From positions 1-33,929 of the forward strand of contig CAJQQY010000208.1 in NCBI GenBank assembly GCA_905480595.1: DNA of 33,929 nt, written 5' to 3'. Positions within the stretch are counted from its first letter, which is position 1. Each line of letters starts with the position of its first letter. The DNA comes from an uncultured Saprospiraceae bacterium (lineage in GTDB: Bacteria; Bacteroidota; Bacteroidia; Chitinophagales; Saprospiraceae). The translations under genes were made by a program, and so were the position numbers. The notes beneath the pieces were generated by a model. That model saw nothing but the letters and a program-made list of their open reading frames with translations. It was not told the origin of the DNA and made no database searches. Shown in pieces: positions 22,522 through 31,712 of this stretch.

Positions 22522-23880
22522 TTAATAATCAAAAATCGCTGCTGGAATATCTGCTAACATTGCTTCTACATTTCCTTCTTCATTGATATTTTGCAATTGA
22601 ACTGTCGCAATTTTATTAATCAAATCCGCTTGAAAAGGCAATTCCACTTTTATATAATTATCAGTAAAACCTGTCATCTTCGTTTCATCTCGATGTACTT
22701 CAAAAAGTATATCTCGGTAGCGACCTAAATATTGGCGATAGAAAATTTCTTTTTTCTTTGCTGATAAATTTCGGAGCATCTCATTTCGCTTTCTTCTTTT
22801 TTCCATCGGAACTGCATCTTCCATTTCAGCAGCAGGTGTGTTCGCTCGTTCAGAATAAGTAAAAACATGCAAGTATGAAATATCTAAATTTTCCAAAAAG
22901 TTAATCGTCTCTAAAAAATCTTCATCTGTCTCGCCTGGAAAACCAACAATCACATCTACTCCGATGCAACAATGTGGCATGATAGATTTTATTTTTTTTA
23001 CCCGTTGAACATACAATTCGCTCTTGTAACGACGACTCATCATTCTGAGTTGTTTGTCATTTCCACTTTGCAAAGGCATGTGAAAGTGTGGAACAAATCG
23101 TTCTGATTCTGCTACAAATTCAATCACTTCATCTGTACATAGATTTGGTTCGATAGATGAAATTCTAAATCTTTCGATCTCTTCCACTTTGTCCAACTCC
23201 TTGATCAAGTCAATAAACATCGCTTCTTTTTTCGGCCGAGCTCCTTCGATCACTTCTGTTCCATTTCCAAAATCCCCCAAATTTACTCCCGTCAAAACTA
23301 TTTCTTTCGTCCCTGCTTCTCCAATTTTTTTAGCATTAGAAATTACATTTTCGACAGTATCACTTCTGCTTTTTCCACGTGCTAAAGGAATGGTACAAAA
23401 AGTACATTTATAATTACATCCGTCTTGCACTTTTAAAAATGACCGAGTACGATCTCCAAATGAAAATGCATTGACAAATTGATTCGCTTCTTTCACATCA
23501 CTTGCTCGAATCATTCCCTTCTCTGGCACTTTGCTCAAATCATCAATAAAATCTAAAATTCGAAATTTCTCTGCAGCTCCTAAGACTAAATCTACTCCTG
23601 GGATTTCCGAAATTTCTTTTGGCTTCAATTGTGCGTAGCATCCAATTACTACCACAAATGCTTCAGGTGAAAATCTCAATGCTCGACGAACTATTTGGCG
23701 ACATTTCTTATCCGCAAATTCAGTTACGGAGCAAGTATTGATCACGTAAATATTTGCGCCTTCTTCGAATTTCACTTCTGAGTAGCCTCGATCTTCAAAA
23801 GTTCGACCGATAGCCGAAGTTTCGGAATAATTGAGTTTACAACCTAATGTGTAAAATGCTACTGTTCTTGGCGTCGCCAT
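22522..23880 (-). CDS. mtaB: tRNA t6A37 methylthiotransferase MtaB
   Basis: 452 residues. A radical-SAM methylthiotransferase that turns t6A into ms2t6A at position 37 of ANN-decoding tRNAs. The N-terminal UPF0004 domain starts with FYTLGCKLNYSETSA and supplies three cysteines (Cys14, Cys50, Cys81). The radical SAM cluster motif is GCNYKCTFCTIPLARG (Cys155, 159, 162). A C-terminal TRAM domain (about 385-445) binds RNA. The CKLN signature separates MtaB from MiaB and RimO. It has a clear promoter (23914-23943). A tRNA-modifying gene within 6 kb of a tRNA array may be coincidence. Confidence 0.92.
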   Translation of the reverse strand: MATPRTVAFYTLGCKLNYSETSAIGRTFEDRGYSEVKFEEGANIYVINTCSVTEFADKKCRQIVRRALRFSPEAFVVVIGCYAQLKPKEISEIPGVDLVLGAAEKFRILDFIDDLSKVPEKGMIRASDVKEANQFVNAFSFGDRTRSFLKVQDGCNYKCTFCTIPLARGKSRSDTVENVISNAKKIGEAGTKEIVLTGVNLGDFGNGTEVIEGARPKKEAMFIDLIKELDKVEEIERFRISSIEPNLCTDEVIEFVAESERFVPHFHMPLQSGNDKQLRMMSRRYKSELYVQRVKKIKSIMPHCCIGVDVIVGFPGETDEDFLETINFLENLDISYLHVFTYSERANTPAAEMEDAVPMEKRRKRNEMLRNLSAKKKEIFYRQYLGRYRDILFEVHRDETKMTGFTDNYIKVELPFQADLINKIATVQLQNINEEGNVEAMLADIPAAIFDY

Positions 23881-23913
23881 TATCTATTCTTTATTATTTT
23901 TTAAAAAGTGGTG

Positions 23914-23943
23914 CAAAGGTACTGCTTTTTGAAAATATTCAAA
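23914..23943 (-). promoter_or_regulatory. Promoter of mtaB
   Basis: On the minus strand TTTG (23943-23940), an 18-base spacer and TACCTTTG (23921-23914) match the Bacteroidota -33/-7 consensus. The box ends about 33 bases before the ATG. The rest of the 325-bp divergent region up to 24206 is AT-rich with no gene. Confidence 0.7.
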
Positions 23944-24205
23944 CTTATCAGAAGAGTGTTTTTTTGAGCCAAAAAAGGTACAAAAAACTAAAATGCTAAT
24001 TTTTTACATTTCTTTTTAAACACCTATTACAACCTTTTTTTTTCAGCAATGTCTTTGAAAATAGAAAATATAAACACCCTCATCTTGCAAAAGTTTTCGG
24101 AATAAACACTTCTAGAAAATTACTCAATTGTAACCTATTGTTTTTTAGAAAGTAATCAGAGTAATTATTTTCACACACTACAGTCAATACTAAAAAGTAC
24201 ACCTA

Positions 24206-26743
24206 ATGAAAAATCTATTGCTAACTGCATTTGCAGTCACCTTCCTTTTCTTACCCTTTTCCCAAGCTCAGGTCGATTCTGACACTCCAAAAACTAAAAA
24301 AGAATTAGCTGCACAGCGGACTCAAAATGATATAAAAATAGATGGCGAGTTGAATGAATTTGACTGGGTAAGTGCAGAAATAGCGACTGATCTTATTCAA
24401 CTTAATCCTTCTCCAGGAGAAAAAGCAAGTAATAAAACAGAAATAAAAGTCATGTATGACAATCAAGCAATTTATATTTCTGCAAAAATGTACACCGATC
24501 CTTCAGAAATCTCTAAGCAATTAACCGAACGAGATGCGCTAAATAATTGTGATTGGTTTGGTATCCTTTTATCTCCTTATCAAGATGGAATCAATGGTTT
24601 AGAGTTTATTATTTCAAGTGCTGGTGTTCAATTTGATGCGAAACTTTCAACTTTTGGAGAAGATGAAGCTTGGGATGCGGTTTGGAGAGGAGAAACTAAA
24701 ATCACCGATGATGGATGGACAGCAGAAGTTAAAATTCCTTATTCTGCCATTCGTTTTCCTGATAAATCAGAACAAGAGTGGGACATAAATTTTTTCCGCT
24801 TTACAAATAGTACTCAAGAAAAAGTTTTTTGGAGTGAAATCAAACCTACTGTAAATGGCTTTGTCAATCAGTCTGGAAAACTCACAGGGATTTCTGATAT
24901 CAAACCGCCTGTTAGATTACAAGCGACTCCTTTTTTAGCAACTTATGCTCAACATTTTAATGATAAGGCTGAATCAAATCAACAAACGGGTTGGGGAAGA
25001 TCTTTCAACGCAGGCATGGATATCAAATATGGATTAAGTGATGCATTTACTTTGGATATGACTTTGGTTCCTGATTTTGGAGAAGCTGTATCTGATAATC
25101 AAGTTTTAAATTTAACTCAATTTGAAGTTCGTTTTGATGAAAATCGACAATTTTTCACAGAAGGGACGGAGCTGTTTAACAAAGGTGGTTTATTTTATTC
25201 TCGTCGAATTGGTGGTTCGCCAATGCACTCTGCTGATAGTTTTTTACAGGATGGTGAAGAAGTCATAAATGAACCTGGAGAAACTCAATTATATAATGCG
25301 ACTAAAATTTCGGGAAGAACTTCCAAAGGAACTGGTATAGGTTTTTTCAATGCAGTTTCGGGAGCAACCAATGCAACTTTACAAGCAGAAGATAAAAGCG
25401 AACGACAAGTGGAAACGAATCCTTTGACCAATTATAATGTTATTGTTATTGATCAAAATTTAAAAAATAATTCCTTTGTTACATTAATCAATACCAATGT
25501 AGAAAGGAATGGATCTAATTATGATGCCAATGCAACTGGTTTGATTTTTAACTTAAGAAATAAAAAAGAATCTTACCGAGTACGAGGAGATGTGAAAGTA
25601 AGTCAACAATTTTTTTCCAATAATCAGGCTTACACTAGTCATGTCAATAATTTATTTATTACCGAGAATGACTTAACGGAGTTAACGGACAATTCTAATA
25701 AGAAGACTTTATTAGGTCATGCCTACAATGTTGGTATTTCCAAAATTAGCGGAAACTTCAATTTTGGAACTGGCTATGGAGTTGAAAGTCATACATACGA
25801 TATTAATGACTTAGGTTTTCTCTACAATAATAATGAGCAAAATATGGATCTTTGGTTTGAATATGGACATTATAAACCTTTTGGAAAATTCAATCGAATG
25901 GGAGGTGGTATGTGGTCAGGCATGGAACGACTTTATAGTCCAAATAAATTTGCAGAATTAGGAATCAATCCTTACTGGTGGATGCAAACTAAAAGTTTTT
26001 GGAATATCAACTTCTTTGGTTATACAGAGCCTTTTATAAATGGTCGCGATTACTTCGAACCTCGAACGCCTGGTCGATATCTCAAAACTCCAAAAATGTG
26101 GAATACTGGAGTAAATGTAGTTTCTGACCGACGAAAAAGATTTGTTTGGCACCTAAATACGAATGGAGGAAAAACCATCGACTTGTATGAATCGAATTGG
26201 TGGAGCTTGAGCACCATGGGAGAATGGCGAGCAACTGATCGTTTTAATATTAGTTTAGATACCCGAAATATTTTTGATTATAACGATGTTGGGTTTGTAG
26301 ATGATTTTAATGGTACAAATGGGGAAGAAATTATTCTTGGGAAACGTGATCAGAGAACAGTAATCAATACTTTGAGGGCAGGTTATAGTTTCACTAAAAA
26401 CATGAATTTGAGTTTCCGTCTCAGACATTATTGGTCGTCAGTAAAATATAATTCCTTCCATAATATTTCAGCAGATGGAGATCTCATTCCCACAGCTTAC
26501 GAAGAGTTTAATGATTTAAGTTTTAACTTCTTTAATATTGATATGATTTACCGATGGAGATTTGCTCCAGGTAGTGATATCTTTTTTGTTTGGAAAAATG
26601 CAATAAGTGATGTGAGTGATCAAACTGATTTGATCCAATATGATTATCGAAAAGGAACAAGTCGGCTAGGGCAATTCCCTCAGAGTAACAGCTTCTCGTT
26701 GAAGGTAGTTTACTTCTTAGATTATTTGTCATTGACAAAATAA
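24206..26743 (+). CDS. CBM9-like / DUF5916 outer-membrane protein
   Basis: 845 residues with a signal peptide (MKNLLLTAFAVTFLFLPFSQA). Residues about 40-215 form a CBM9-like beta-sandwich (NDIKIDGELNEFDWVSAEIA ... WDAVWRGETKITDDGWTAEVKIPYSAIRF). The rest is a DUF5916 region with many alternating aromatic beta strands, as in a beta-barrel, and the motif LVPDFGEAVSDNQVLNLTQFE followed by RFDENRQFFTEGTELF. The family is common in Bacteroidota and has no firmly assigned function; carbohydrate binding and outer-membrane location are inferred. ATG at 24206 is the clear start. A hairpin terminator follows at 26766. Confidence 0.85.
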   Translation: MKNLLLTAFAVTFLFLPFSQAQVDSDTPKTKKELAAQRTQNDIKIDGELNEFDWVSAEIATDLIQLNPSPGEKASNKTEIKVMYDNQAIYISAKMYTDPSEISKQLTERDALNNCDWFGILLSPYQDGINGLEFIISSAGVQFDAKLSTFGEDEAWDAVWRGETKITDDGWTAEVKIPYSAIRFPDKSEQEWDINFFRFTNSTQEKVFWSEIKPTVNGFVNQSGKLTGISDIKPPVRLQATPFLATYAQHFNDKAESNQQTGWGRSFNAGMDIKYGLSDAFTLDMTLVPDFGEAVSDNQVLNLTQFEVRFDENRQFFTEGTELFNKGGLFYSRRIGGSPMHSADSFLQDGEEVINEPGETQLYNATKISGRTSKGTGIGFFNAVSGATNATLQAEDKSERQVETNPLTNYNVIVIDQNLKNNSFVTLINTNVERNGSNYDANATGLIFNLRNKKESYRVRGDVKVSQQFFSNNQAYTSHVNNLFITENDLTELTDNSNKKTLLGHAYNVGISKISGNFNFGTGYGVESHTYDINDLGFLYNNNEQNMDLWFEYGHYKPFGKFNRMGGGMWSGMERLYSPNKFAELGINPYWWMQTKSFWNINFFGYTEPFINGRDYFEPRTPGRYLKTPKMWNTGVNVVSDRRKRFVWHLNTNGGKTIDLYESNWWSLSTMGEWRATDRFNISLDTRNIFDYNDVGFVDDFNGTNGEEIILGKRDQRTVINTLRAGYSFTKNMNLSFRLRHYWSSVKYNSFHNISADGDLIPTAYEEFNDLSFNFFNIDMIYRWRFAPGSDIFFVWKNAISDVSDQTDLIQYDYRKGTSRLGQFPQSNSFSLKVVYFLDYLSLTK

Positions 26744-26765
26744 TTAATAGTCAACTATAAAGAAA

Positions 26766-26802
26766 GAACGCCCACTAACGATAAAAACGTTAGTGGGCGT
26801 TC
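26766..26802. terminator. Terminator between convergent genes
   Basis: A perfect 15-bp GC-rich stem (26766-26780 with 26788-26802) and a 7-base loop. The T-rich side follows on the minus strand, so it mainly serves rfbA, but it can also stop the plus-strand gene. Confidence 0.8.
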
Positions 26803-26827
26803 ACAGTTAGCCGTTAAGCATTAACCG

Positions 26828-27688
26828 TTATTTCAGTAGGCGAAGGAGATATTCCCCATATCCGCTTTTAATATATTTTTGACCAAGTCTTTCTAATTGC
26901 TCATCATCGATGAATCCCATTTCCCATGCAATCTCTTCGATACATCCAATTTTCAATCCTTGCCGATCTTCGATTACTTCAATGAATTGTCCAGCTTGAA
27001 CGAGTGACTTGTGTGTTCCCGTATCTAACCAAGCTACACCTCGACTCAAAACGCCCACTTGCAATTTTCCTTGCTCCAAATAATATTTATTGACATCAGT
27101 AATTTCATATTCACCTCGTGGACTTGGTTTTAAATTTTTCGCCACTTCAACTACTGAGTTGTCATAAAAGTATAAACCAGGAACTGCGTAATTAGATTTT
27201 GGATTTTCAGGTTTCTCCTCAATTGAAAGTGCTTTAAAGTTTTTATCAAACTCAACTACACCATATCTTTCTGGATCAGCTACTTGATACGCAAAAACAA
27301 CTCCGCCTGTCGGATTTGCACTTTCTTGCAATAATTCTTTCAAACCATTTCCATAAAAAATATTATCTCCTAAAACTAATGCGACAGAATCATCTCCGAT
27401 AAAATCTTCTGCTAAAACAAATGCTTGTGCTAAACCATTTGGTTCGTACTGTGGGATGTAGGTGAAATTACATCCAATATCTTTTCCGTCTTTTAATAAT
27501 TTTTCAAAATTAGGTAAATCATGTGGAGTAGAAATTATGGCAATATCTTGAATGCCTGCTTGCATCAAAATTGACAATGGATAATAAATCATCGGCTTGT
27601 CATACACAGGCATTAATTGTTTACTAACTGCGAGAGTCAATGGATAAAGCCGAGTGCCTAATCCACCTGCAAGGATAATTCCTTTCAT
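26828..27688 (-). CDS. rfbA: Glucose-1-phosphate thymidylyltransferase
   Basis: 286 residues, the usual length. It makes dTDP-glucose from dTTP and glucose-1-phosphate, the first step of dTDP-L-rhamnose and related sugar synthesis for surface polysaccharides. Motifs: [17 protein letters not shown] (residues 2-18), [47 protein letters not shown] and [10 protein letters not shown]. All key regions are intact. The other rml genes are not nearby. A TAnnTTTG box (27762-27769) lies upstream. Confidence 0.93.
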   Translation of the reverse strand: MKGIILAGGLGTRLYPLTLAVSKQLMPVYDKPMIYYPLSILMQAGIQDIAIISTPHDLPNFEKLLKDGKDIGCNFTYIPQYEPNGLAQAFVLAEDFIGDDSVALVLGDNIFYGNGLKELLQESANPTGGVVFAYQVADPERYGVVEFDKNFKALSIEEKPENPKSNYAVPGLYFYDNSVVEVAKNLKPSPRGEYEITDVNKYYLEQGKLQVGVLSRGVAWLDTGTHKSLVQAGQFIEVIEDRQGLKIGCIEEIAWEMGFIDDEQLERLGQKYIKSGYGEYLLRLLK

Positions 27689-27761
27689 AATAATAATTTT
27701 TCTGTTTCACATATTAAAAAAAATGATAGCCGAAGGTAAATCATCAACATTAAATTTCACA

Positions 27762-27769
27762 CAAAAATA
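27762..27769 (-). promoter_or_regulatory. Candidate -7 box for rfbA
   Basis: TATTTTTG on the minus strand matches TAnnTTTG, about 74 bases upstream of the rfbA start. No -33 box is evident. Confidence 0.4.
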
Positions 27770-27835
27770 GTCCCATTTTTTTGATGAAATGAGAAAATAT
27801 GGAAAGGAATTTTGGAGGGGTAAAATAGAGATGAG

Positions 27836-27875
27836 AATTTTCAGTTGGTAATTTGCTTACTACCAACTGAAAATT
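27836..27875 (-). terminator. Stem-loop after the response regulator gene
   Basis: A perfect 15-bp inverted repeat (27836-27850 with 27861-27875) and a 10-base loop, 10 bases after the stop. A U tract is lacking, so it may be a terminator or a 3'-end stabiliser. Confidence 0.6.
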
Positions 27876-27884
27876 GCTGAATGA

Positions 27885-28262
27885 TTAACCAGCTGCGAGT
27901 TCCATTTCTTGGAAAACCATCTTAATTCTAAGTACTAACTCAGAAGGTTTAAATGGTTTCGAAATAAAATCTGTTGCACCTAATCTGAAAGCTTTTAATA
28001 CTGTTTCATCATTTCCCATAGCTGAAATCATGATGATTGGCATATCACTTTTTAATTTTTTTCGAACATATGAGATTAGTTCCAAACCTGTAACGTTAGG
28101 CATCATAATGTCAGCCACGATTAAATCTGGAGATTCTGTTTTGATTTTTTCTATCGCTTCTTTTCCGTCTTTCGCCAAAACAATTTCAAAACCTTGTTTT
28201 TTTAATCGAAATTCTAAAGAAGTCAATAAGATTTCCTCATCTTCACAAACTAAAATTTTCAT
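27885..28262 (-). CDS. Single-domain response regulator
   Basis: 125 residues from the ATG at 28262; the longer in-frame version adds 11 residues ahead of a typical receiver start (KILVCEDEE). It is a CheY-like receiver only: acidic pocket Asp8/Glu9, phospho-acceptor Asp51 in IVADIMMP, and Lys102 in ISKPF. There is no output domain, so it must act through a partner protein. The gene is divergent from a Crp/Fnr-type regulator with about 114 bp between the starts, so the two may share a control region. No kinase gene is adjacent. Confidence 0.88.
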   Translation of the reverse strand: MKILVCEDEEILLTSLEFRLKKQGFEIVLAKDGKEAIEKIKTESPDLIVADIMMPNVTGLELISYVRKKLKSDMPIIMISAMGNDETVLKAFRLGATDFISKPFKPSELVLRIKMVFQEMELAAG

Positions 28263-28376
28263 GGGTAATCGGTTTTTAAATATAAAAATAAACATTATAA
28301 AATGTAAATATATGTATAAAATTTGATATTTGTTTAAATTTTATTCATCAGCCCTTTCACAAACATTATTTGCCAA

Positions 28377-28943
28377 ATGCTTTTAGACTTTTTACAATCA
28401 AATTTAAATTTATCAGAAGAAATATCTTCTATTTTAAATGCTTCGTGGAAACATGAGAAGCTACTAAACCGAGGTGATTTTTTGATTCAAACTAATCAAG
28501 TCGAGCAATATTTATATTTTATAGAAGAGGGAACTGTTGGTATTTTTTATCCTAATGAAGATCAAAGTCAATGCGTTGGTTTTGGGTATTCACCTTCTCT
28601 GATTTGTTCCATTCCCTCTTTTCTAAAAAAACGTCCATCTGAATATTTTATCCAAACATTAAGTAAAACTAAAGTCATCGGTATTTCTCGAAATAATTTC
28701 TACCAACACATGGAAAATTCTCCAGAACTAGAACGCCTCTGGAGAATCATGATGGAGGAAGCACTTTTAGGAAGAATTGAAAGAGAAATTGACTTGCTCA
28801 CTATTGCTCCACAAACTCGAATTCAACGACTACTAAATCGAAGTCCACATATCTTCCAAATTGTTCCACTCAAATATATTGCATCTTATTTGCGAATGAC
28901 TCCTGAGACGTTGAGTCGAAATATGAAAAATATAAAATCTTGA
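28377..28943 (+). CDS. Crp/Fnr family transcriptional regulator
   Basis: 188 residues. The N-terminal cNMP-binding-type beta roll (about 25-115) is followed by a helical linker and a compact C-terminal HTH (PLKYIASYLRMTPETLSRNMK). The cyclic-nucleotide contact motif of Crp and the Fnr cysteines are not apparent, so the ligand is unknown. Short Crp-like regulators of this form (IASYLGMTPETLSR) are common in Bacteroidota. ATG at 28377. Divergent from the single-domain response regulator. Confidence 0.85.
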   Translation: MLLDFLQSNLNLSEEISSILNASWKHEKLLNRGDFLIQTNQVEQYLYFIEEGTVGIFYPNEDQSQCVGFGYSPSLICSIPSFLKKRPSEYFIQTLSKTKVIGISRNNFYQHMENSPELERLWRIMMEEALLGRIEREIDLLTIAPQTRIQRLLNRSPHIFQIVPLKYIASYLRMTPETLSRNMKNIKS

Positions 28944-29010
28944 TTTCAATCAAGGTTTGGTATTCTTAGTCAATGTAAATTTGTAAAAACATTCTTAAAC
29001 AAATTCTGTG

Positions 29011-29072
29011 GTCGGGCAAAAGTTAGACATAAAAGCGACCGAAGGAAGTGTTGTTTCCAACTTTTGCCCGAC
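29011..29072. repeat. Palindromic intergenic repeat (family C)
   Basis: A perfect 14-bp inverted repeat (29011-29024 with 29059-29072; GTCGGGCAAAAGTT) around a 34-base centre that holds a smaller GGAA/TTCC hairpin. Its right arm is read into the extended N-terminus of the following frame, which shows that the downstream start must be at 29112. Confidence 0.75.
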
Positions 29073-29111
29073 TTAAAACTCAGGATTTTTTTAAGACAAA
29101 AAAATATCAAA

Positions 29112-29675
29112 ATGACAACACAAGATTTAATTTTTCAATTACAAAATGACATTCAACAAATCATTGAAACTACCGAACAGGAAGTGCTAAATTTAGATTC
29201 AGAAATTGTTCAATGGAAAGAAAATACAGATTCATGGAGCGTTCTAGAATGTTACGAACATCTGAATATTTATAATCGATATTATAATGCTGAGTTAGAA
29301 AAAGCACTTTCACATTCCTCATCACCTCAAACTTTTAAGCCCGGTTGGTTAGGAAATTATTTTGTAAAAATGATTGCACCTTCCAACGAAAAACCAATCA
29401 AAACAATGAAACATGTTGATCCAAAAGGATCCAATTTGACCTTTCAAGTAGTGGAAGAATTCTTAGGACATCAACGAAAATTATTGCAAATTTTGAATGT
29501 AGCCAAAAGTAAAAATTTGAATCCTAGAAAGGTACGAGTGGAGTTTTTAAAACTTTTAAGGATAAAAATTGGAGATGGTCTTCGATTTGTGGTGGCACAT
29601 GAGCAGAGACATTTGCAGCAAGTTTTGAAAACGAAAAAAACGGCTATTTCTTTTTTGAAAAAAGAAGTTGGATAA
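29112..29675 (+). CDS. DinB-like (YfiT/DinB superfamily) protein
   Basis: 187 residues from the ATG at 29112; an upstream in-frame TTG lies in a repeat and is rejected. The four-helix DinB fold is suggested by SWSVLECYEHLNIYNRYY (first metal His50) and by the C-terminal FVVAHEQRHLQQVL with two histidines spaced as in metal-binding DinB proteins. Members are often metal-dependent hydrolases or thiol-S-transferases; the reaction here is unknown. The gene ends 2 bases from the stop of the convergent DUF4442 gene. Confidence 0.8.
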   Translation: MTTQDLIFQLQNDIQQIIETTEQEVLNLDSEIVQWKENTDSWSVLECYEHLNIYNRYYNAELEKALSHSSSPQTFKPGWLGNYFVKMIAPSNEKPIKTMKHVDPKGSNLTFQVVEEFLGHQRKLLQILNVAKSKNLNPRKVRVEFLKLLRIKIGDGLRFVVAHEQRHLQQVLKTKKTAISFLKKEVG

Positions 29676-29677
29676 AT

Positions 29678-30172
29678 TTATTTTTCCTTTTTTGGAACCC
29701 AAGCCCAGATCATTTCAGTCACTACAACCTCTTTGCCTGTGCTATCAATTAATTTTACAGCGACATTTACATCACCTTTTTCGGTTTCTCGAATAAGATT
29801 AATTTGTTCTGATGTTAGTGTCGCAATTGCTTTTTGAGCGCCTGTCGAACGCTTGATGAATTTTGCTCCAAGGCTTTTCATCAAGGGTAATTTGTCATCA
29901 GGAACATTCATTCCGAGCACCATCCCACTTGCTGTCTCTGCCAACAAAACTGAAGCAGCTGCATGAACTTGGGAAATATGATTTTGTACTTTCTTTCGGT
30001 TTGGAATATTTACGATTACTTCTTCGCAAGTCATTTTCTCAAAATCCAAACCTGCTGTTCCGACAAAAGAAACTACTCTTCCAATCGCTTTGTTGCGAAA
30101 CCACCGTTGAGAAAATTTTGGAAATGATTTCAATTTTTGAAGTGTTCGATTAAGTCGATTGTTAAATTCCAT
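29678..30172 (-). CDS. DUF4442 hot-dog protein (putative thioesterase)
   Basis: 164 residues. A DUF4442 domain of the hot-dog fold, with the core NHISQVHAAASVLLAETASGM (residues 63-83), where acyl-CoA thioesterase-like members carry the active-site region, and SLGAKFIKRSTGAQKAIATL. This is usually a predicted acyl-thioesterase; the substrate is unknown. The start ATG is preceded by an AT-rich leader. It is almost back to back with the DinB gene stop (2-bp gap), with no room for a terminator. Confidence 0.8.
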   Translation of the reverse strand: MEFNNRLNRTLQKLKSFPKFSQRWFRNKAIGRVVSFVGTAGLDFEKMTCEEVIVNIPNRKKVQNHISQVHAAASVLLAETASGMVLGMNVPDDKLPLMKSLGAKFIKRSTGAQKAIATLTSEQINLIRETEKGDVNVAVKLIDSTGKEVVVTEMIWAWVPKKEK

Positions 30173-30245
30173 TTTGAGTTTTTATTTAAAATGCATGTGC
30201 AATTTATCATTTTAAATAAATGATTCGGTTAAACGTTTTTAACAA

Positions 30246-30281
30246 AAAACGCTTTCCTTCAATGTAGAAGAAAAGCGTTTT
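30246..30281 (-). terminator. Terminator of the ilv cluster
   Basis: A 10-bp stem (30246-30255 with 30272-30281) with a further CTTC/GAAG stem inside, followed by six T on the minus strand, about 30 bases after the ilvA stop. Confidence 0.8.
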
Positions 30282-30308
30282 CGATTAATTTTCAAAGCTG
30301 ATTAAAGG

Positions 30309-31577
30309 TCAAACCAACAACTCAAATAAAGTTGGATTATCCGTCAAAGTTTGAAATTTAATTTCATGTTTTTCCATTCGCTCAATCAAACCATCATAAT
30401 CTTTTGGATCTTTTAATTCTATACCAACCATAGCTGGACCTGAATCTCTATTTGTTTTTTTAGTATATTCAAAATGTGTAATATCATCATCTGAGCCCAA
30501 GACATTATTCAAAAATTCTCGCAACGCACCTGCTCGTTGTGGAAACCGAATGAGAAAATAATGCTTCAACCCTTCGTACAAAAGTGATCGTTCTTTGATC
30601 TCCTCCGTTCGAGTGATATCGTTATTTCCACCGCTCACCACACAGACCACATTCTTTCCTTTTATTTTTTCTTTGTAAAAATCTAATGCTGCAATGGTCA
30701 AGGCACCCGCAGGTTCTGCCACAATTGCTTCTTCATTATACAACTGCAAAATCGTCGAACAGACTTTTCCCTCTGGTACCAAAACCATATCGTCAATAAT
30801 ACTTCTGCAATAATTAAAAGTAGTCTCCCCTACTCTTTGCACCGCTGCGCCATCAACGAATGGATCAATTTTTTCCAACCTAACCAACTCGCCTTTTTGC
30901 AAAGATTGATACATCGCAGCAGCACCATTTGGTTCAACTCCGATAATTTTTGTCTTAGGAGAAATCTGTTTTAAACAACTTCCCAAACCTGAAGCTAAAC
31001 CTCCACCGCCAATCGCAACAAAAACATAATCAATGTTTTCAGCACAGTCTTCCAAGATTTCTAAGCCGACTGTTGCTTGTCCTTCGATTACTTTTTCATC
31101 ATTAAATGGATGAACGAAAACTTTATTATTTTTTTCAGAATCTGCCAACGCCATTTTGTACGATGCATCAAAAGTATCACCTCCCAAAATTATTTCCACT
31201 CGCTCTTTTCCAAAACGTCGCACCTTATCAATCTTTTGTTTTGGAGTAGTTCCTGGCATATAGATTTTTCCATTGACTCCTAATTTTTGGCAAGCCAAAG
31301 CAACACCTTGAGCATGATTTCCTGCACTCGCACAGACAACTCCATTTTCCAATTCCTTTTTCGGCATGGAAGCCATTTTATTATAAGCACCTCTAATTTT
31401 GTAGGAACGTACGACTTGTAAATCTTCTCTTTTAAGGAAAATATTGCAATCGTAATTTTCGGAAAGATTAAAATTTCGCATCAGCGGAGTGTGATCGACT
31501 ACTCCTTTGAGTCGCACTTTCGCTTTGTAAATTTTCTCTATGGAAATAAATTTATTCTTGTGGGTAGGAACTTTCAT
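30309..31577 (-). CDS. ilvA: Threonine ammonia-lyase (threonine dehydratase)
   Basis: 422 residues. A PLP enzyme that converts threonine to 2-oxobutanoate and ammonia, the entry to isoleucine synthesis. The PLP lysine is Lys60 in RSYKIRGAYNKM. The substrate loop SAGNHAQG and the phosphate-binding GGGGLASG are present. The C-terminal part (about 340-422, FLIRFPQRAGALREFLNNVLG) is a single ACT-like regulatory domain, shorter than the two-domain E. coli IlvA, as in many IlvA2-type proteins. It is last in the ilv cluster. A family-B repeat fills the gap between it and ilvC. Confidence 0.92.
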   Translation of the reverse strand: MKVPTHKNKFISIEKIYKAKVRLKGVVDHTPLMRNFNLSENYDCNIFLKREDLQVVRSYKIRGAYNKMASMPKKELENGVVCASAGNHAQGVALACQKLGVNGKIYMPGTTPKQKIDKVRRFGKERVEIILGGDTFDASYKMALADSEKNNKVFVHPFNDEKVIEGQATVGLEILEDCAENIDYVFVAIGGGGLASGLGSCLKQISPKTKIIGVEPNGAAAMYQSLQKGELVRLEKIDPFVDGAAVQRVGETTFNYCRSIIDDMVLVPEGKVCSTILQLYNEEAIVAEPAGALTIAALDFYKEKIKGKNVVCVVSGGNNDITRTEEIKERSLLYEGLKHYFLIRFPQRAGALREFLNNVLGSDDDITHFEYTKKTNRDSGPAMVGIELKDPKDYDGLIERMEKHEIKFQTLTDNPTLFELLV

Positions 31578-31592
31578 GGTGATTGTTTTTTT

Positions 31593-31711
31593 GAATATCC
31601 AATATTCAACAAGGAATATCCAATGATGAAGTTTGACGAAATTTCACATAGATAGTAAATAGTATCGTCAAACTTCGAGATTGGAAATTCCTTGTTCGAT
31701 ATTCAATATTC
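31593..31711. repeat. Palindromic repeat, family B, copy 3
   Basis: Imperfect inverted arms GAATATCCAATATTCAACAA (31593 onward) and its counterpart ending at 31711, plus an inner perfect 11-bp stem (31628-31638 with 31666-31676; GAAGTTTGACG). It ends one base from the ilvC stop codon and takes up almost the whole ilvC-ilvA gap. Confidence 0.85.
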
Positions 31712-31712
31712 T

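Noticed and set aside
26803-26830. GTTAGCCGTTAAGCATTAACCG near the rfbA terminator as a repeat element
   Set aside because: Too short and simple to support as more than local low-complexity sequence.
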